Source: Tabrizicola oligotrophica (GTDB lineage: Bacteria; Pseudomonadota; Alphaproteobacteria; Rhodobacterales; Rhodobacteraceae). Taken from it: a stretch of 64,000 nucleotides of DNA. Below the pieces are notes generated by a model. That model ran no database searches. It saw nothing but the letters and a program-made list of their open reading frames with translations, and was not told the DNA's origin. Numbering within the stretch: the stretch's first letter is position 1; each line of letters begins with the position of its first letter. The stretch is taken from positions 372,001-436,000 of the forward strand of contig NZ_JAAIVJ010000001.1 of the NCBI RefSeq assembly GCF_011008935.1, read 5' to 3'. This document shows, in pieces, positions 44,391 to 53,079 of the stretch. Both the position numbers and the translations under genes were made by a program.

Positions 44391-45193
44391 AGGAAGCCTC
44401 CGGTATCCTTGCCGCCGGTCTTGGCGATGCCACGGCGACGGAAATATTCAGCGATGGTGAGAAGACAGATGGAGATCAGCACAAGGATCGTCCCCAGCGC
44501 CAGCATTGACGGCACCTTGGCGGGGAAACGGAACTGGCCGAAGATATAGACCGACAGGATCGCCTCGCCCGAGCCGAGGAAGTTCGACACGATGAATTCG
44601 TCGATCGAGATGGTGAAGCAGATCAGGAAGGCCGAGATGATGCCGGGCAGCACCAGCGGCAGGATGATGAGCCGGAAGGTGGACAGCGGCGTCTCGCCCA
44701 GATCATAGGCCGCCTCTTCCAGCGATTTGTCGAGGCTCTGGAACGCCGAAGTCAGGATCGCGGTGGCAAAGGGCGTGCAGACCAGCACATGACCAAGGAT
44801 GATGGTGAACAAGGACAGCTTCACCCCGATGGCCAGCAGCACGATCAGGAGCGACATCGCCACGATGATCTCGGGCAGCACCATCGGCAGCATGATGAGC
44901 CCCATCAGCGCCCCCTTGGCCGGAAAGCGGAACCGGGTCGAGGCGCGGGCGGCAAAGATGCCGAGCGTGGTCGACAGGATCGAGGACGACAGCGCGATGA
45001 TCAGGCTGTTTTTCACCGCAATGCCCAGCTGGGCATCCCCCGCCATCTGCCGGAACCATTCCAGCGTCACGCCCTTCAGCGGGAATTGCACCACTTTCGA
45101 GTCGTTGAAGGCAAAGAGCGGCAACAGGATGATCGGCGCGTAAAGAAACACCAGATAGGCGATGGCATAGATGCGCAAGGACGGAGATTTCAT
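44387..45193 (-). CDS. ABC transporter permease, PotC type
   Basis: A 268-residue inner-membrane permease with six transmembrane helices and the EAA loop EEAAYDLGETPLSTFRLIILPL that contacts the ATPase. It resembles PotC. GGAGG lies six bases before the ATG, and its start overlaps the PotB-like stop (ATGA). Confidence 0.9.
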   Translation of the reverse strand: MKSPSLRIYAIAYLVFLYAPIILLPLFAFNDSKVVQFPLKGVTLEWFRQMAGDAQLGIAVKNSLIIALSSSILSTTLGIFAARASTRFRFPAKGALMGLIMLPMVLPEIIVAMSLLIVLLAIGVKLSLFTIILGHVLVCTPFATAILTSAFQSLDKSLEEAAYDLGETPLSTFRLIILPLVLPGIISAFLICFTISIDEFIVSNFLGSGEAILSVYIFGQFRFPAKVPSMLALGTILVLISICLLTIAEYFRRRGIAKTGGKDTGGFL

Positions 45194-46080
45194 TTCTGTC
45201 CTCCAAGGAAGCGACGGTTGAGCGTCAGGAAGATGATCGACACCACCGCCACAATGGCCATGACCGTCACCGACAGCGCCGAGCCAAGCGCCTGATCGCG
45301 TTGTTTCAGCAGCTGGCTTTCGATCATGTTGGCGATCATCGGCACTTTGCCGCCGCCAATCAGTTCGGGCGTCACATAGTCGCCCACCGTCGGGATGAAC
45401 ACGATCAGCACCGCCGCGATCACCCCCGGCATCGACAAGGGCAGTGTCACCCGCCAGAAGGTGCGCAGCCTGGTCTCGCCAAGGTCTTGCCCGGCTTCCA
45501 GCAGCGCCCGGTCGACCTTTTCGAGGCTGACGAAGATCGGCAGGATGGCGAAGGGCGCGTAGGCATGGGCCAGCGTGATGACGATCGACATCACCCCGTT
45601 CGACAGGATGTTCAGCGGTTCGCCCACAAGGCCGAGATCCATCAGCGCCGAGTCGATCACGCCGTTGTAGCCAAGGATCACCCGCCACAGCGAGACGCGG
45701 ATGATGTAGCTGGTCCAGAACGGCAGCGTCACCAGAAACAGCCACATCGACTTGCGATGCGCCGGCACGTTGAACGAGATGTAATAGGCCAAGGGATAGG
45801 CCAGCAGCACCGTCGCCAACGTCACCAGCATCGACACCATGAGCGAGCGCAGCATGATGGCGCGATAGACCGGATGGGTGAAGACCGTCTCATAGTTCGA
45901 CAGCGAGAAATCCCAGACGATATGGCCGTTCTCGCTGGTCAGCACCGAGAACAGCATCACCGTCACCAGCGGCGCTGCCAGAAGCAGGATGGCATAGAAT
46001 GCCGTGGGCGATATGATCGCCAATCCACTCGCGCCCTCGGATCGGCGGATCCGCGCGAGAAGTCCGTTGTTTTGCATCAT
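45190..46080 (-). CDS. ABC transporter permease, PotB type
   Basis: A 296-residue permease with six transmembrane helices and the EAA-type loop LLEAGQDLGETRLRTFWRVTLPLSMPG. It is the first gene of the operon. The start at 46080 (MMQNNG) or 46077 is preceded by GGGGG; the frame from 46116 is less likely. A periplasmic binding protein, normally encoded with such permeases, is not present on either side. Confidence 0.9.
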   Translation of the reverse strand: MMQNNGLLARIRRSEGASGLAIISPTAFYAILLLAAPLVTVMLFSVLTSENGHIVWDFSLSNYETVFTHPVYRAIMLRSLMVSMLVTLATVLLAYPLAYYISFNVPAHRKSMWLFLVTLPFWTSYIIRVSLWRVILGYNGVIDSALMDLGLVGEPLNILSNGVMSIVITLAHAYAPFAILPIFVSLEKVDRALLEAGQDLGETRLRTFWRVTLPLSMPGVIAAVLIVFIPTVGDYVTPELIGGGKVPMIANMIESQLLKQRDQALGSALSVTVMAIVAVVSIIFLTLNRRFLGGQK

Positions 46081-46188
46081 GCCCCCTGTTGGCACGTCGT
46101 CTTGACATTTGATCAAATTCTAAGCCCAAGCCGCGCGACGGGGCAAGCGAATTCGGCCTCTGCCCCGCGCCAGCCCTGAAAATGCAAC

Positions 46189-46212
46189 AAGGCCGGACCG
46201 AGGTCCAGCCTT
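46189..46212 (-). terminator. terminator-like hairpin
   Basis: AAGGCCGGACC (46189-46199) and GGTCCAGCCTT (46202-46212) form an 11-bp stem with one mismatch. On the minus strand the sequence continues GTTGCATTTTC. It would end the small gene at 46259-46516 before the transporter operon. Confidence 0.6.
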
Positions 46213-46258
46213 GGATATCAACGGCTTGACGGAGACTGCGCGGCCTGTGCAGGCCCGG

Positions 46259-46516
46259 TCAGACACCTACCCGTTCGATGGCGATCGCCCGCTTTTTCAG
46301 CTCGTCATACAACGTCGGCAGCACCCGCAGACTGGAAACCGATACCCGCAGCGCCTCGACGATTCGCGCCTCGTTCGCGGCACTGGCCACCCGCCAGACC
46401 ATGCGGCGGGTCACGCCGTCATCATAGACGATCTCGGTCGACCCGTTGCGCGCCTTGCGCCAGCCAAGAAAATCCGCCCCGCCATGAGGGGCGTGGAAAG
46501 TGGTCTGGAGTCCCAT
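46259..46516 (-). CDS. small hypothetical protein (85 aa)
   Basis: An 85-residue basic protein (MGLQTTFHAPHGGADFLGWRKA followed by a Val/Arg-rich C-terminal half). No motif is recognised. An AAGGT lies 7 bases upstream of the ATG at 46516; the longer frame from 46636 runs through the palindromic region and was rejected. A terminator follows. It may be a regulator partner of the palindrome upstream, but nothing in the protein proves DNA binding. Confidence 0.55.
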   Translation of the reverse strand: MGLQTTFHAPHGGADFLGWRKARNGSTEIVYDDGVTRRMVWRVASAANEARIVEALRVSVSSLRVLPTLYDELKKRAIAIERVGV

Positions 46517-46628
46517 TTTTCGGACCTTGTGATTTGTTCTGCTCTGCCCGCAAGATTGCGCCCTGCCCCGGCTTTCGGTCAATCCTGTCAAAAGATTGCC
46601 CGATACATCCCCGACACCGCGCAGCAAG

Positions 46629-46658
46629 ATTGCCACAATTCACCCGAATTGTGGCAAT
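46629..46658. promoter_or_regulatory. perfect 12-bp inverted repeat, candidate operator
   Basis: ATTGCCACAATT (46629-46640), spacer CACCCG, AATTGTGGCAAT (46647-46658). It lies between the mocR stop and the small gene at 46516, about 115 bp upstream of that start. No T-run follows on either strand, so an operator is more likely than a terminator. Short ATTGC motifs recur around it. Confidence 0.55.
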
Positions 46659-46692
46659 GCCGGGCCGGATTGCGCCACATTCCCGACACAAT

Positions 46693-48093
46693 TCAGACCG
46701 TCAGATCGCCCGGCGGCCGCGGCAGCAGCCGCGCCAGCGCGGCGACACCGGCCTCCATCGTCTGCCGCGGGATGTTGCCCGGCACCGCCAGCCGCACCGC
46801 ATGGGGCGCGCGGCCGTGGATCAGGGCAAACTGGTCGGCGGTGCGCAGCAGCACCCCCTCGTCCTCGGCCATCCGGCTGAAACTTGAGGCCCGCCAGCCC
46901 AGCGGCAACCGCAGCCAGGCAAAGGGCAGACCCGATTGCCATGCCAGATCGAAGGCGCCCAGCCGGTTGACCATCAGCTGCAGCCGCTCGGCCATCTCGC
47001 GCTGCACCTTGTCGCGGATCTCGGCCGCCGCGCCGGTCTGCATCAGGTCCAGCACCAGCCGATGCACCGGCTGCGACAATGCGAAAAAGCCATGCTGCGC
47101 CGTCAGGCGCCCGGCCTCCCCCATGCCCGTCGGGCAGATCGCATAGCCAAAGCGCAACGAGGCCGACACCGATTTTGACAGGCTGCCGATGTACCAGACC
47201 CGCTCGGGCGCCAGCGCCCGCAGCGTCGGCTGATCCGACTGGCTGGGGGCAAAACATTCATCCTCGATGATCTGCAGGTCATAACGCCTTGCAATCGCAA
47301 TGATTTCCGCGCGCCGCGCCGCGCTCATCCGCGCCGTCGTCGGGTTCTGTGTGTCCGGGGTCAGGCACAGGACCTGCGGGCCATGGCGGCGGCAGGCGGC
47401 CTCGAGCGCGTCGGGCAATAGGCCCTCGTCGTCCATCTCGACGCCCACCACCTCGGCACGGGCCAGCCGCGCGGCATAGCGGAAGCCCGGAAAGGACAGG
47501 TCCTCGATCAGCACCACCGGCCGCTCGCCCCGCAGGCAGCAGTCGAAGATCAGCCCGATGGCGTTCTGCCCGCCATGCGACAGCATGATGTCATCGGGGC
47601 CGAAGCTGCCAAGAATGCGCGGGGCGAGCCAGTCGCACACCGCCTCGCGCAGCGCGCCTTCGGCCTTTTGCGTCGTGTAGCCCAGCCAGTCCGGCAGCGG
47701 CGCATCGGCCATGCGGTGCAGCGCCGCGCTGATCGCCTCGGCCTGCCCGACATCGGGCAGTTGCGGCACCCGCAAGTCCACCCGTCCCTGCGTTGTCCCG
47801 GCATCGCGCTCGACAAAAAGCGGCTCGGTCGGGCCAAGCCGCGGCGTGCGGGCGGCGACAAAAGTGCCGCGCCCCACGGTCGCCGCCAGAATGCCCTCTT
47901 GCGTCAGGATCTGGTAGGCCCGCGCCACCGTGCCGGGCGTCACCTTCAGCGCCCAGGCCATCTCGCGCACGGTAGGCACCTGGATTCCTTCGGCAAATTG
48001 CCCGTCACGCACCCCGTCCCGCAACGCCCGGCTGAGGTTGAGATACTTCGGCCCGTCGCCTTCGGCGCTCAGCCCTGACCAAATTGTATCCAT
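46693..48093 (-). CDS. MocR/PdxR-type regulator (GntR helix-turn-helix fused to aminotransferase)
   Basis: A 466-residue protein: a GntR winged helix in residues 1 to about 75 (VPTVREMAWALKVTPGTVARAYQIL) and a fold-type I aminotransferase domain with the PLP lysine in GSLSKSVSASLRFGY. MocR regulators sense PLP, GABA or related amines and usually control a divergent gene. Here the divergent gene encodes a DUF1127 protein 90 bp away, with repeated ATTGTATC elements between. Confidence 0.9.
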   Translation of the reverse strand: MDTIWSGLSAEGDGPKYLNLSRALRDGVRDGQFAEGIQVPTVREMAWALKVTPGTVARAYQILTQEGILAATVGRGTFVAARTPRLGPTEPLFVERDAGTTQGRVDLRVPQLPDVGQAEAISAALHRMADAPLPDWLGYTTQKAEGALREAVCDWLAPRILGSFGPDDIMLSHGGQNAIGLIFDCCLRGERPVVLIEDLSFPGFRYAARLARAEVVGVEMDDEGLLPDALEAACRRHGPQVLCLTPDTQNPTTARMSAARRAEIIAIARRYDLQIIEDECFAPSQSDQPTLRALAPERVWYIGSLSKSVSASLRFGYAICPTGMGEAGRLTAQHGFFALSQPVHRLVLDLMQTGAAAEIRDKVQREMAERLQLMVNRLGAFDLAWQSGLPFAWLRLPLGWRASSFSRMAEDEGVLLRTADQFALIHGRAPHAVRLAVPGNIPRQTMEAGVAALARLLPRPPGDLTV

Positions 48094-48134
48094 GGCAATA
48101 CTCCGCTGGCCAAGGCGTCCCCAGGCATTGTATC
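48083..48134. promoter_or_regulatory. ATTGTATC direct repeats, candidate MocR sites
   Basis: ATTGTATC occurs at 48083-48090 (overlapping the mocR start) and 48127-48134, 44 bp apart or about four helical turns; an inverted, partly matching AATACAAA lies near 48166. MocR proteins often bind two direct repeats in a divergent promoter region, so these are candidate sites. Confidence 0.45.
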
Positions 48135-48183
48135 AATCATCTAGCGGGATTGATCCCGCCGATCAATACAAATGAGGTTTGCC

Positions 48184-48399
48184 ATGCCCAAAAGCATCGA
48201 ATTCGCCCTGCCGCAGAACCAGATCCTGCCGCCGATCTCGCGCATTCTGATGGGGCTTGCCGTAACCGTCGCGCGCTGGGAATTGAACCTGCGAACCCGC
48301 AACGCGCTGGAAAAGCTGGACGATCACCTGCTGCATGACATCGGGCTTGACCGCGCAAGGGCACAGGAAGAATGGGACAAGCCATTCTGGTGGAACTGA
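48184..48399 (+). CDS. DUF1127 small protein
   Basis: A 71-residue protein with the C-terminal DUF1127 motif (NALEKLDDHLLHDIGLDRARAQEEWDKPFW) after a hydrophobic-amphipathic N-terminal half. The start at 48184 has TGAGG upstream, itself formed by an upstream ATG at 48172. DUF1127 proteins are arginine-rich and several bind RNA; CcaF1 of Rhodobacter sphaeroides is an RNA-binding member involved in small-RNA maturation. It is divergent from the MocR gene. Confidence 0.85.
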   Translation: MPKSIEFALPQNQILPPISRILMGLAVTVARWELNLRTRNALEKLDDHLLHDIGLDRARAQEEWDKPFWWN

Positions 48400-48539
48400 T
48401 CGCCGGCCATTGCCACTTTTGCGGGCAAGATCGGGTGCGGCTGGTACAACGGCTGCGCCCATTCACTTAAAATTGTTGCGCGGATAGAGCTTTTGCGAAT
48501 AGTCGGCTTTACGTTGGGTAAACCAAGTGAGCCGCCGCA

Positions 48540-49535
48540 TTGTCCAAACTCATTCTTCATATCGGATCGCACAAGACGGGCACGACCTCGCTGCAGGCCG
48601 CGCTGCGGGCCGCCGCCGGCGACACTGCAGGCGATGATGTCACCATCATCGACCGGAAACGGGTGATCCCGAGCATCACCGTCAGCACTGGCGCCGGAGC
48701 CGGATTTTCCACGCGGGTTCGGCGCAAGGTGGCCGATCGGATCTTTCGCCCAACTACGGCAATGACGGTCTTTTCGGATGAGGGTTTATTCTTTCTGCAT
48801 GAACCGGACGAGGTCGACGGCCTCGCGCGCTTGCTGAAGGACCGCTACGAGACTATCGAGATCTATGCCTATGTCCGCCGGCAGGACCAGATGGTGTTGT
48901 CGCATCGCAAGCAGGTCGCCATGGGATTGCCTGCACGGTCCTTTTACGAGAGCGACTTCCTGACGCTGCCGGAACTCGAGCCGCATCATTCCCGCTTCCT
49001 CGATTTCCATGCCAAGCTCAGCGGTCTTTGGGCCGCCGCTTTCGGCATGGAGGCCTTGCGTGTCATCCCATATGACCGCCAGCGCCTGCACGGTCAGGAT
49101 GTCGTGACGGATTTCTCGCACCGGACCGGGATTCGCCTTTCTTCCGCCGCGGCAGACCAGAACACGGCGCTTACGCCGGCACAGCTTGTCTCCGGGTTGG
49201 CGCTGTCGCGGCTCGGATTGCCCCGGCACGCCTTGCGCAGCGCCCTTGCCGAAGTCGCGGACCAGATGGGGCCGCATGACGCCAGGCTGCTGCCGACGCG
49301 GGCGCAGGCGACCGGGTTCATGGCGGCCTTCGCCAACAGCAACGCCCGGCTGGCAGCCGAGTTTTCCTGCGACGGCACGCCAGTGGCCTTCAGCGACGAC
49401 TATAGCATGTATCCTGAAGAGACCGCAGCCGACTGGACATCCGAGCAGGTCTTTACGCTCCTTGAAACCGTGCTACAGCATCTCAGAGGCACCGCCCAGG
49501 CTGCGGACAAGGAAACCGACGACCTGCGCGACTGA
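48540..49535 (+). CDS. sulfotransferase-like P-loop protein (1 of 3 in the window)
   Basis: A 331-residue protein starting with TTG (SKLILHIGSHKTGTTSLQAAL). The HIGSHKTGTTS segment is the phosphosulfate-binding loop of PAPS-dependent sulfotransferases, and YVRRQDQMVLSHRKQ is the usual second PAPS contact. Proteins like this sulfate surface glycans or other carbohydrates. No classical ribosome-binding site is seen before the TTG. It is a stand-alone gene close to rpsI, 3.5 kb from the capsule export genes, and related in motif to the two genes near 58-60 kb. Confidence 0.7.
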   Translation: MSKLILHIGSHKTGTTSLQAALRAAAGDTAGDDVTIIDRKRVIPSITVSTGAGAGFSTRVRRKVADRIFRPTTAMTVFSDEGLFFLHEPDEVDGLARLLKDRYETIEIYAYVRRQDQMVLSHRKQVAMGLPARSFYESDFLTLPELEPHHSRFLDFHAKLSGLWAAAFGMEALRVIPYDRQRLHGQDVVTDFSHRTGIRLSSAAADQNTALTPAQLVSGLALSRLGLPRHALRSALAEVADQMGPHDARLLPTRAQATGFMAAFANSNARLAAEFSCDGTPVAFSDDYSMYPEETAADWTSEQVFTLLETVLQHLRGTAQAADKETDDLRD

Positions 49536-49565
49536 GCCAAGATCGCGCAAGGCTCGGCACATGAA

Positions 49566-49589
49566 AAAGCCCGCCAGACGGCGGGCTTT
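49566..49589 (-). terminator. terminator of rplM-rpsI (bidirectional)
   Basis: AAAGCCCGCC (49566-49575), loop AGAC, GGCGGGCTTT (49580-49589). On the minus strand the stem is followed by TTTTT, 24 bp after the rpsI stop; on the plus strand it lies 30 bp past the sulfotransferase-like gene. Confidence 0.85.
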
Positions 49590-49612
49590 CCCAATTTGAT
49601 GACTCGTCCAGA

Positions 49613-50098
49613 TCAGCGCTTGGAGAACTGGAACGAGCGGCGGGCCTTCGGCTTGCCGTATTTCTTGCGTTCGACGACGCGGCTGTCGCGGGTCAGGAAG
49701 CCGGCGGCCTTCAGCGCACCGCGCAGGGCGGGTTCGTAAAGCTGCAGGGCTTTCGAGATGCCGTGCTTCACCGCACCGGCCTGGCCCGACAGACCGCCGC
49801 CGACCACGGTGGCGTAGACGTCGAACTGGCCTTCCACGTTGGCAACCGTGAAGGGCTGCTTCAGGATCATCTGCAGCACCGGGCGGGCGAAGTAAGCGGC
49901 CATTTCCTTGCCGTTCACCACAACCTTGCCCGAGCCGGGCTTGACCCAGACGCGGGCGATGGCGTTCTTGCGCTTGCCGGTGGCATAGGCGCGGCCCAGC
50001 TTGTCACGCACCGGGGCGCGGACGATGGCAGCGGGGGCAGCGGCCGGGGCGGCAGCGACGGCCGACTTCAGATCGTCGAGAGACTTGATATCGGACAT
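49613..50098 (-). CDS. rpsI: 30S ribosomal protein S9
   Basis: A 161-residue S9 with an Ala-rich N-terminal extension of about 30 residues ([21 protein letters not shown]), seen in many alphaproteobacteria, then the core [39 protein letters not shown] and the C-terminal [24 protein letters not shown] whose tail reaches the P-site tRNA. The start at 50098 was preferred to GTG at 50107, which overlaps the rplM stop. Confidence 0.96.
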   Translation of the reverse strand: MSDIKSLDDLKSAVAAAPAAAPAAIVRAPVRDKLGRAYATGKRKNAIARVWVKPGSGKVVVNGKEMAAYFARPVLQMILKQPFTVANVEGQFDVYATVVGGGLSGQAGAVKHGISKALQLYEPALRGALKAAGFLTRDSRVVERKKYGKPKARRSFQFSKR

Positions 50099-50103
50099 GA
50101 TCT

Positions 50104-50568
50104 TCACGCGCTCCGGGTGTTCTTCGGGTTCAGCGCCTTGACGTCGAGGACGGTCGGCTGCTGAGCTTCATGGGGATGAGCGGCGCCTGCGTAGACGCGC
50201 AGGTTGGTCATCTGGCTCTTGCCCAGACGGTTGCGGGTGATCATGCGCTCAACCGCCTTGATCACGACGCGCTCGGGGTGGGCGCCTTCCAGCACTTGCC
50301 GCGCGGTGCGCTGCTTGATGCCGCCCGGGTGGCCGGTGTGCCAGTAATAGACCTTGTCTTCGCGCTTCTTGCCGGTCATCTGGATCTTGTCGGCATTGAT
50401 CACGATCACGTTGTCGCCCATGTCCATGTGCGGCGTGAAGGTCGGCTTGTTCTTGCCGCGCAGGATATTGGCCACGATGGTGGCAAGGCGGCCCAGAACA
50501 ACGCCTTCGGCGTCGATCAGGATCCACTTCTTCTCAATATCCGCAGGCGTTGCGGTAAAGGTTTTCAT
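50104..50568 (-). CDS. rplM: 50S ribosomal protein L13
   Basis: A 154-residue L13: [26 protein letters not shown] at the start, [21 protein letters not shown] and the [23 protein letters not shown] core. It is followed immediately by rpsI, the usual pair. The upstream 156 bp holds an AT-rich promoter region and a GGGGGG-AGA-CCCCCC hairpin at about 50592-50605 in the leader. Confidence 0.97.
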   Translation of the reverse strand: MKTFTATPADIEKKWILIDAEGVVLGRLATIVANILRGKNKPTFTPHMDMGDNVIVINADKIQMTGKKREDKVYYWHTGHPGGIKQRTARQVLEGAHPERVVIKAVERMITRNRLGKSQMTNLRVYAGAAHPHEAQQPTVLDVKALNPKNTRSA

Positions 50569-50724
50569 GTGGTTGGTCCCGTAAGGATAAGGGGGGAGAC
50601 CCCCCGGAAACTCGGATGGCGGCTTATCGCTGATGGGGCGGATGCGGTCAAGCGGATCAGAGATAATAGTTTTGTTTGAAATCAATGCATTGCGATATGC
50701 GGTATTAATTTACCCCATACAAGC

Positions 50725-51510
50725 TTACCGCAGTCGCGGCGGGCGCGAGGGATCGGTGCCCGGGGCGGCGGGCATCGGGGCGGCTTCGCTTGGTGCAGGC
50801 GCGGCAATGGCAAAGCTGCGCCCGACCGCCGCCATGGCCCGCAGCGCCGGGTCCTCGGGGGCAAGGAAGGTGACATCCAGCGCCGCCGCCTCCAGCCCCG
50901 CAAAGGCCAGCGCCTCGGCGACCGAGCGCGCCAGGGCGGCTTCTGCGGCAGGATCGGCGCCGACCAGCGCCAGCACATGGCCGCGCGCGCCGCTGTCATA
51001 GGCGACCGCGGCCAGCACCGCCCCGCCGGCCAACCCGGCCGCGCCCTGCAATGCAAGACCCAGAGCCGCCTCCAGCGCCTGCGGCACCTGCGGCGCCGCG
51101 AAACTGCGCGGCAGGGCGGCGGTTTCCTGCGGCCGGACATCAAGAAGCGTCAGCAGATGCTCCAGCGCCTCGGGTGGCAGCAGAGTCTCGCTGGCCGCGC
51201 CGGTGCCAAGGTTCAGGCCCAGCCACAGCCCCTGCCCCGCCAGCCCCTGCGCGATCACCCGACCCGGCAAGGTGGCATAGGGCGCGGGTGTGTCCTGAAA
51301 CCCGGCCAGCCGGTCCTCGCTGTCAAACACCAGCACCACCGGACCATCGGTGAGATCAAAGACCTGCGGCTCGATCGCCGCGCCCTCGGCCTCGCGCCGC
51401 AACAAGAGCGACAGCGGCGCATCGGCGAGAAGCTGATAGAACCGCAGCGCCTCGGCCTCGCCGCCGGCTTGCAGCGCGGCATGGGCGGCATCAAGTGCTG
51501 TCTCGGTCAT
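50725..51510 (-). CDS. SseB-domain protein
   Basis: A 261-residue cytosolic protein with two halves that each resemble the SseB domain: FYQLLADAPLSLLL followed by DGPVVLVFDSEDRLAGF, and a C-terminal GHVLALVGADPAAEAAL part. SseB-type proteins are widespread and poorly understood. The start at 51510 gives the family N-terminus (TETALDAAHAAL). It is divergent from the NhaA-like gene, 158 bp apart. Confidence 0.75.
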   Translation of the reverse strand: MTETALDAAHAALQAGGEAEALRFYQLLADAPLSLLLRREAEGAAIEPQVFDLTDGPVVLVFDSEDRLAGFQDTPAPYATLPGRVIAQGLAGQGLWLGLNLGTGAASETLLPPEALEHLLTLLDVRPQETAALPRSFAAPQVPQALEAALGLALQGAAGLAGGAVLAAVAYDSGARGHVLALVGADPAAEAALARSVAEALAFAGLEAAALDVTFLAPEDPALRAMAAVGRSFAIAAPAPSEAAPMPAAPGTDPSRPPRLR

Positions 51511-51668
51511 CTTCGGCCCCCTTCGGTCGCCATCCGCTTGCCGGCCTAATCGGCAACGCCCGGCGCGGCAAGAGCCAACGGCGTCGCGCGCAGCATGACA
51601 TCGCCATTGAACCGGGCGCAACTCCGTGGTTCAACAAGATAAAGCCCATTCTCCGCTGCGGAACCCCA

Positions 51669-52877
51669 ATGTATCGCGTCTCGCCTTTCGTCCGCCGCTT
51701 TGCCCATGCGCTTCTGGCCGGGATCGCGATTGCCACGCTTTGGGTGAACCTGTCGCCCGCCAGCTATTACGACGCGCTGGAATGGCGGCTGTTCGATGTG
51801 GCGCTGCCGGGTTGGCTTGCGCCCTTGCCGGTCTCGGTGACGCCGATGTTGATCGTCTCGCATCTGTTGATGCCGCTTTTCGTGGCCTTCATCGGCAAGG
51901 AACTCTGGGAGGCCCTGATCCTGAGCCGCGGCGCAATGTCGGGGCGGCGCGCGATTGCGCCGGCGGCGGGGATCGCGGGCGGCGCGCTCGGGGCAATCCT
52001 GGTCTGGATTCTGGTCGCGGCCCTGCTTGAAACCGCCGAGGAGGCAAGCTTCGCGCTGGGCTGGCAGGTGCCGGTCGGCGGCGATGTGGTGCTGGCCTAT
52101 TTCACCGCCCGCGCCGTGTTTGGCGCCGGCCATCCGGCGCTGCACCTGTCGCTGCTCTTGACCATCGGGCTGGATATCCTCGGCATCCTTTTGACCGGGC
52201 TGACCGACCCCGAGGCCACGCTGCGGCTGGCCTGGCTCGCCCTGCCGCTGCTGGCCTGCCTTGGCGTCTGGTTCACGCTGGCGCGCGCGCCGAAAGCCGC
52301 CTCGGAATCGCGCCGCCGTCGGGCGATGGCGCTTTGGCCCTATAGTCTGGTCGGGCTGGTGTCGTGGTTCGGGGTTGCCGCTTCGGGCCTGCCGCCGGCG
52401 CTGGGACTGTTGCCGGTCATCGCGGTGATCCCGCATGCCGACCACAGCTTCGGCGTCTTTGCCGAGGCCGAGGAACTGCTGCACGATCCGCTGAACCGGC
52501 TGGCGCATCTGCTGGTCAAGCCCTTGGCCGGGGTGCTGTTCCTCTTCGGCCTGACGCGCGGCGGCATCGACCTTGCGGCCTTTGCGCCGACAACACTGGT
52601 CTTGCTGGCGGCCCTCTGGATCGGCAAGCCGCTGGGGCTGATGGCCGGGGTCATGCTGGCGGTGCGCGCCTTCGCCGCCGAGCTGCCGTCGGCGCTGCGC
52701 GGCCGCGAGGTCGGGCTGATTGCGCTGGTCGCGGGCATGGGCTTTACCGTACCGGCGCTGGCGCTGGAAAGCGCCCTGCCCGGCGGCGGCATGGCCGAGG
52801 CGGCGCGTCTGGGCCTTGCCCTGTCGCTGCTTGCAGGCCCGCTTGCAGTGGCGCTGGGCGGGCTGCTGCGGCGTTGA
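51669..52877 (+). CDS. NhaA-family membrane protein lacking the second binding-site aspartate
   Basis: A 402-residue membrane protein with about twelve helices that aligns with NhaA Na+/H+ antiporters: FVAFIGKELWEALI, GWQVPVGGDVVLAY (Asp equivalent to D133), GLDILGI in place of the IIDDLGAI motif, WIGKPLGL (lysine equivalent to K300) and GMGFTVP. Of the D163-D164 pair that binds Na+ in E. coli NhaA, the first is kept and the second is Ile. The ion specificity is therefore in doubt. It stands alone upstream of the capsule export genes. Confidence 0.82.
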   Translation: MYRVSPFVRRFAHALLAGIAIATLWVNLSPASYYDALEWRLFDVALPGWLAPLPVSVTPMLIVSHLLMPLFVAFIGKELWEALILSRGAMSGRRAIAPAAGIAGGALGAILVWILVAALLETAEEASFALGWQVPVGGDVVLAYFTARAVFGAGHPALHLSLLLTIGLDILGILLTGLTDPEATLRLAWLALPLLACLGVWFTLARAPKAASESRRRRAMALWPYSLVGLVSWFGVAASGLPPALGLLPVIAVIPHADHSFGVFAEAEELLHDPLNRLAHLLVKPLAGVLFLFGLTRGGIDLAAFAPTTLVLLAALWIGKPLGLMAGVMLAVRAFAAELPSALRGREVGLIALVAGMGFTVPALALESALPGGGMAEAARLGLALSLLAGPLAVALGGLLRR

Positions 52878-52909
52878 GATTCTGGCAACAATCGCGGCCC
52901 GGCGGCGTA

Positions 52910-52939
52910 TTGTCTTCAATTCACGAATAACGACATAAT
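52910..52939 (+). promoter_or_regulatory. candidate promoter for the capsule export operon
   Basis: TTGTCT (52910-52915) and CATAAT (52934-52939) with an 18-bp spacer in an AT-rich patch 140 bp upstream of kpsT. Confidence 0.45.
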
Positions 52940-53079
52940 GATGCCCTAAAGCCCGGCTAGAGCTTGGCCGGAGAGACGGTGTGCCGCGGCGACGGCAGCC
53001 GGGCGGTAATCCTGTTGCGATATCCCGAGATCCGCGGGGGTATCGGCGGCAGGCCACGAGAACGGGCAGAAGCAGGCGA

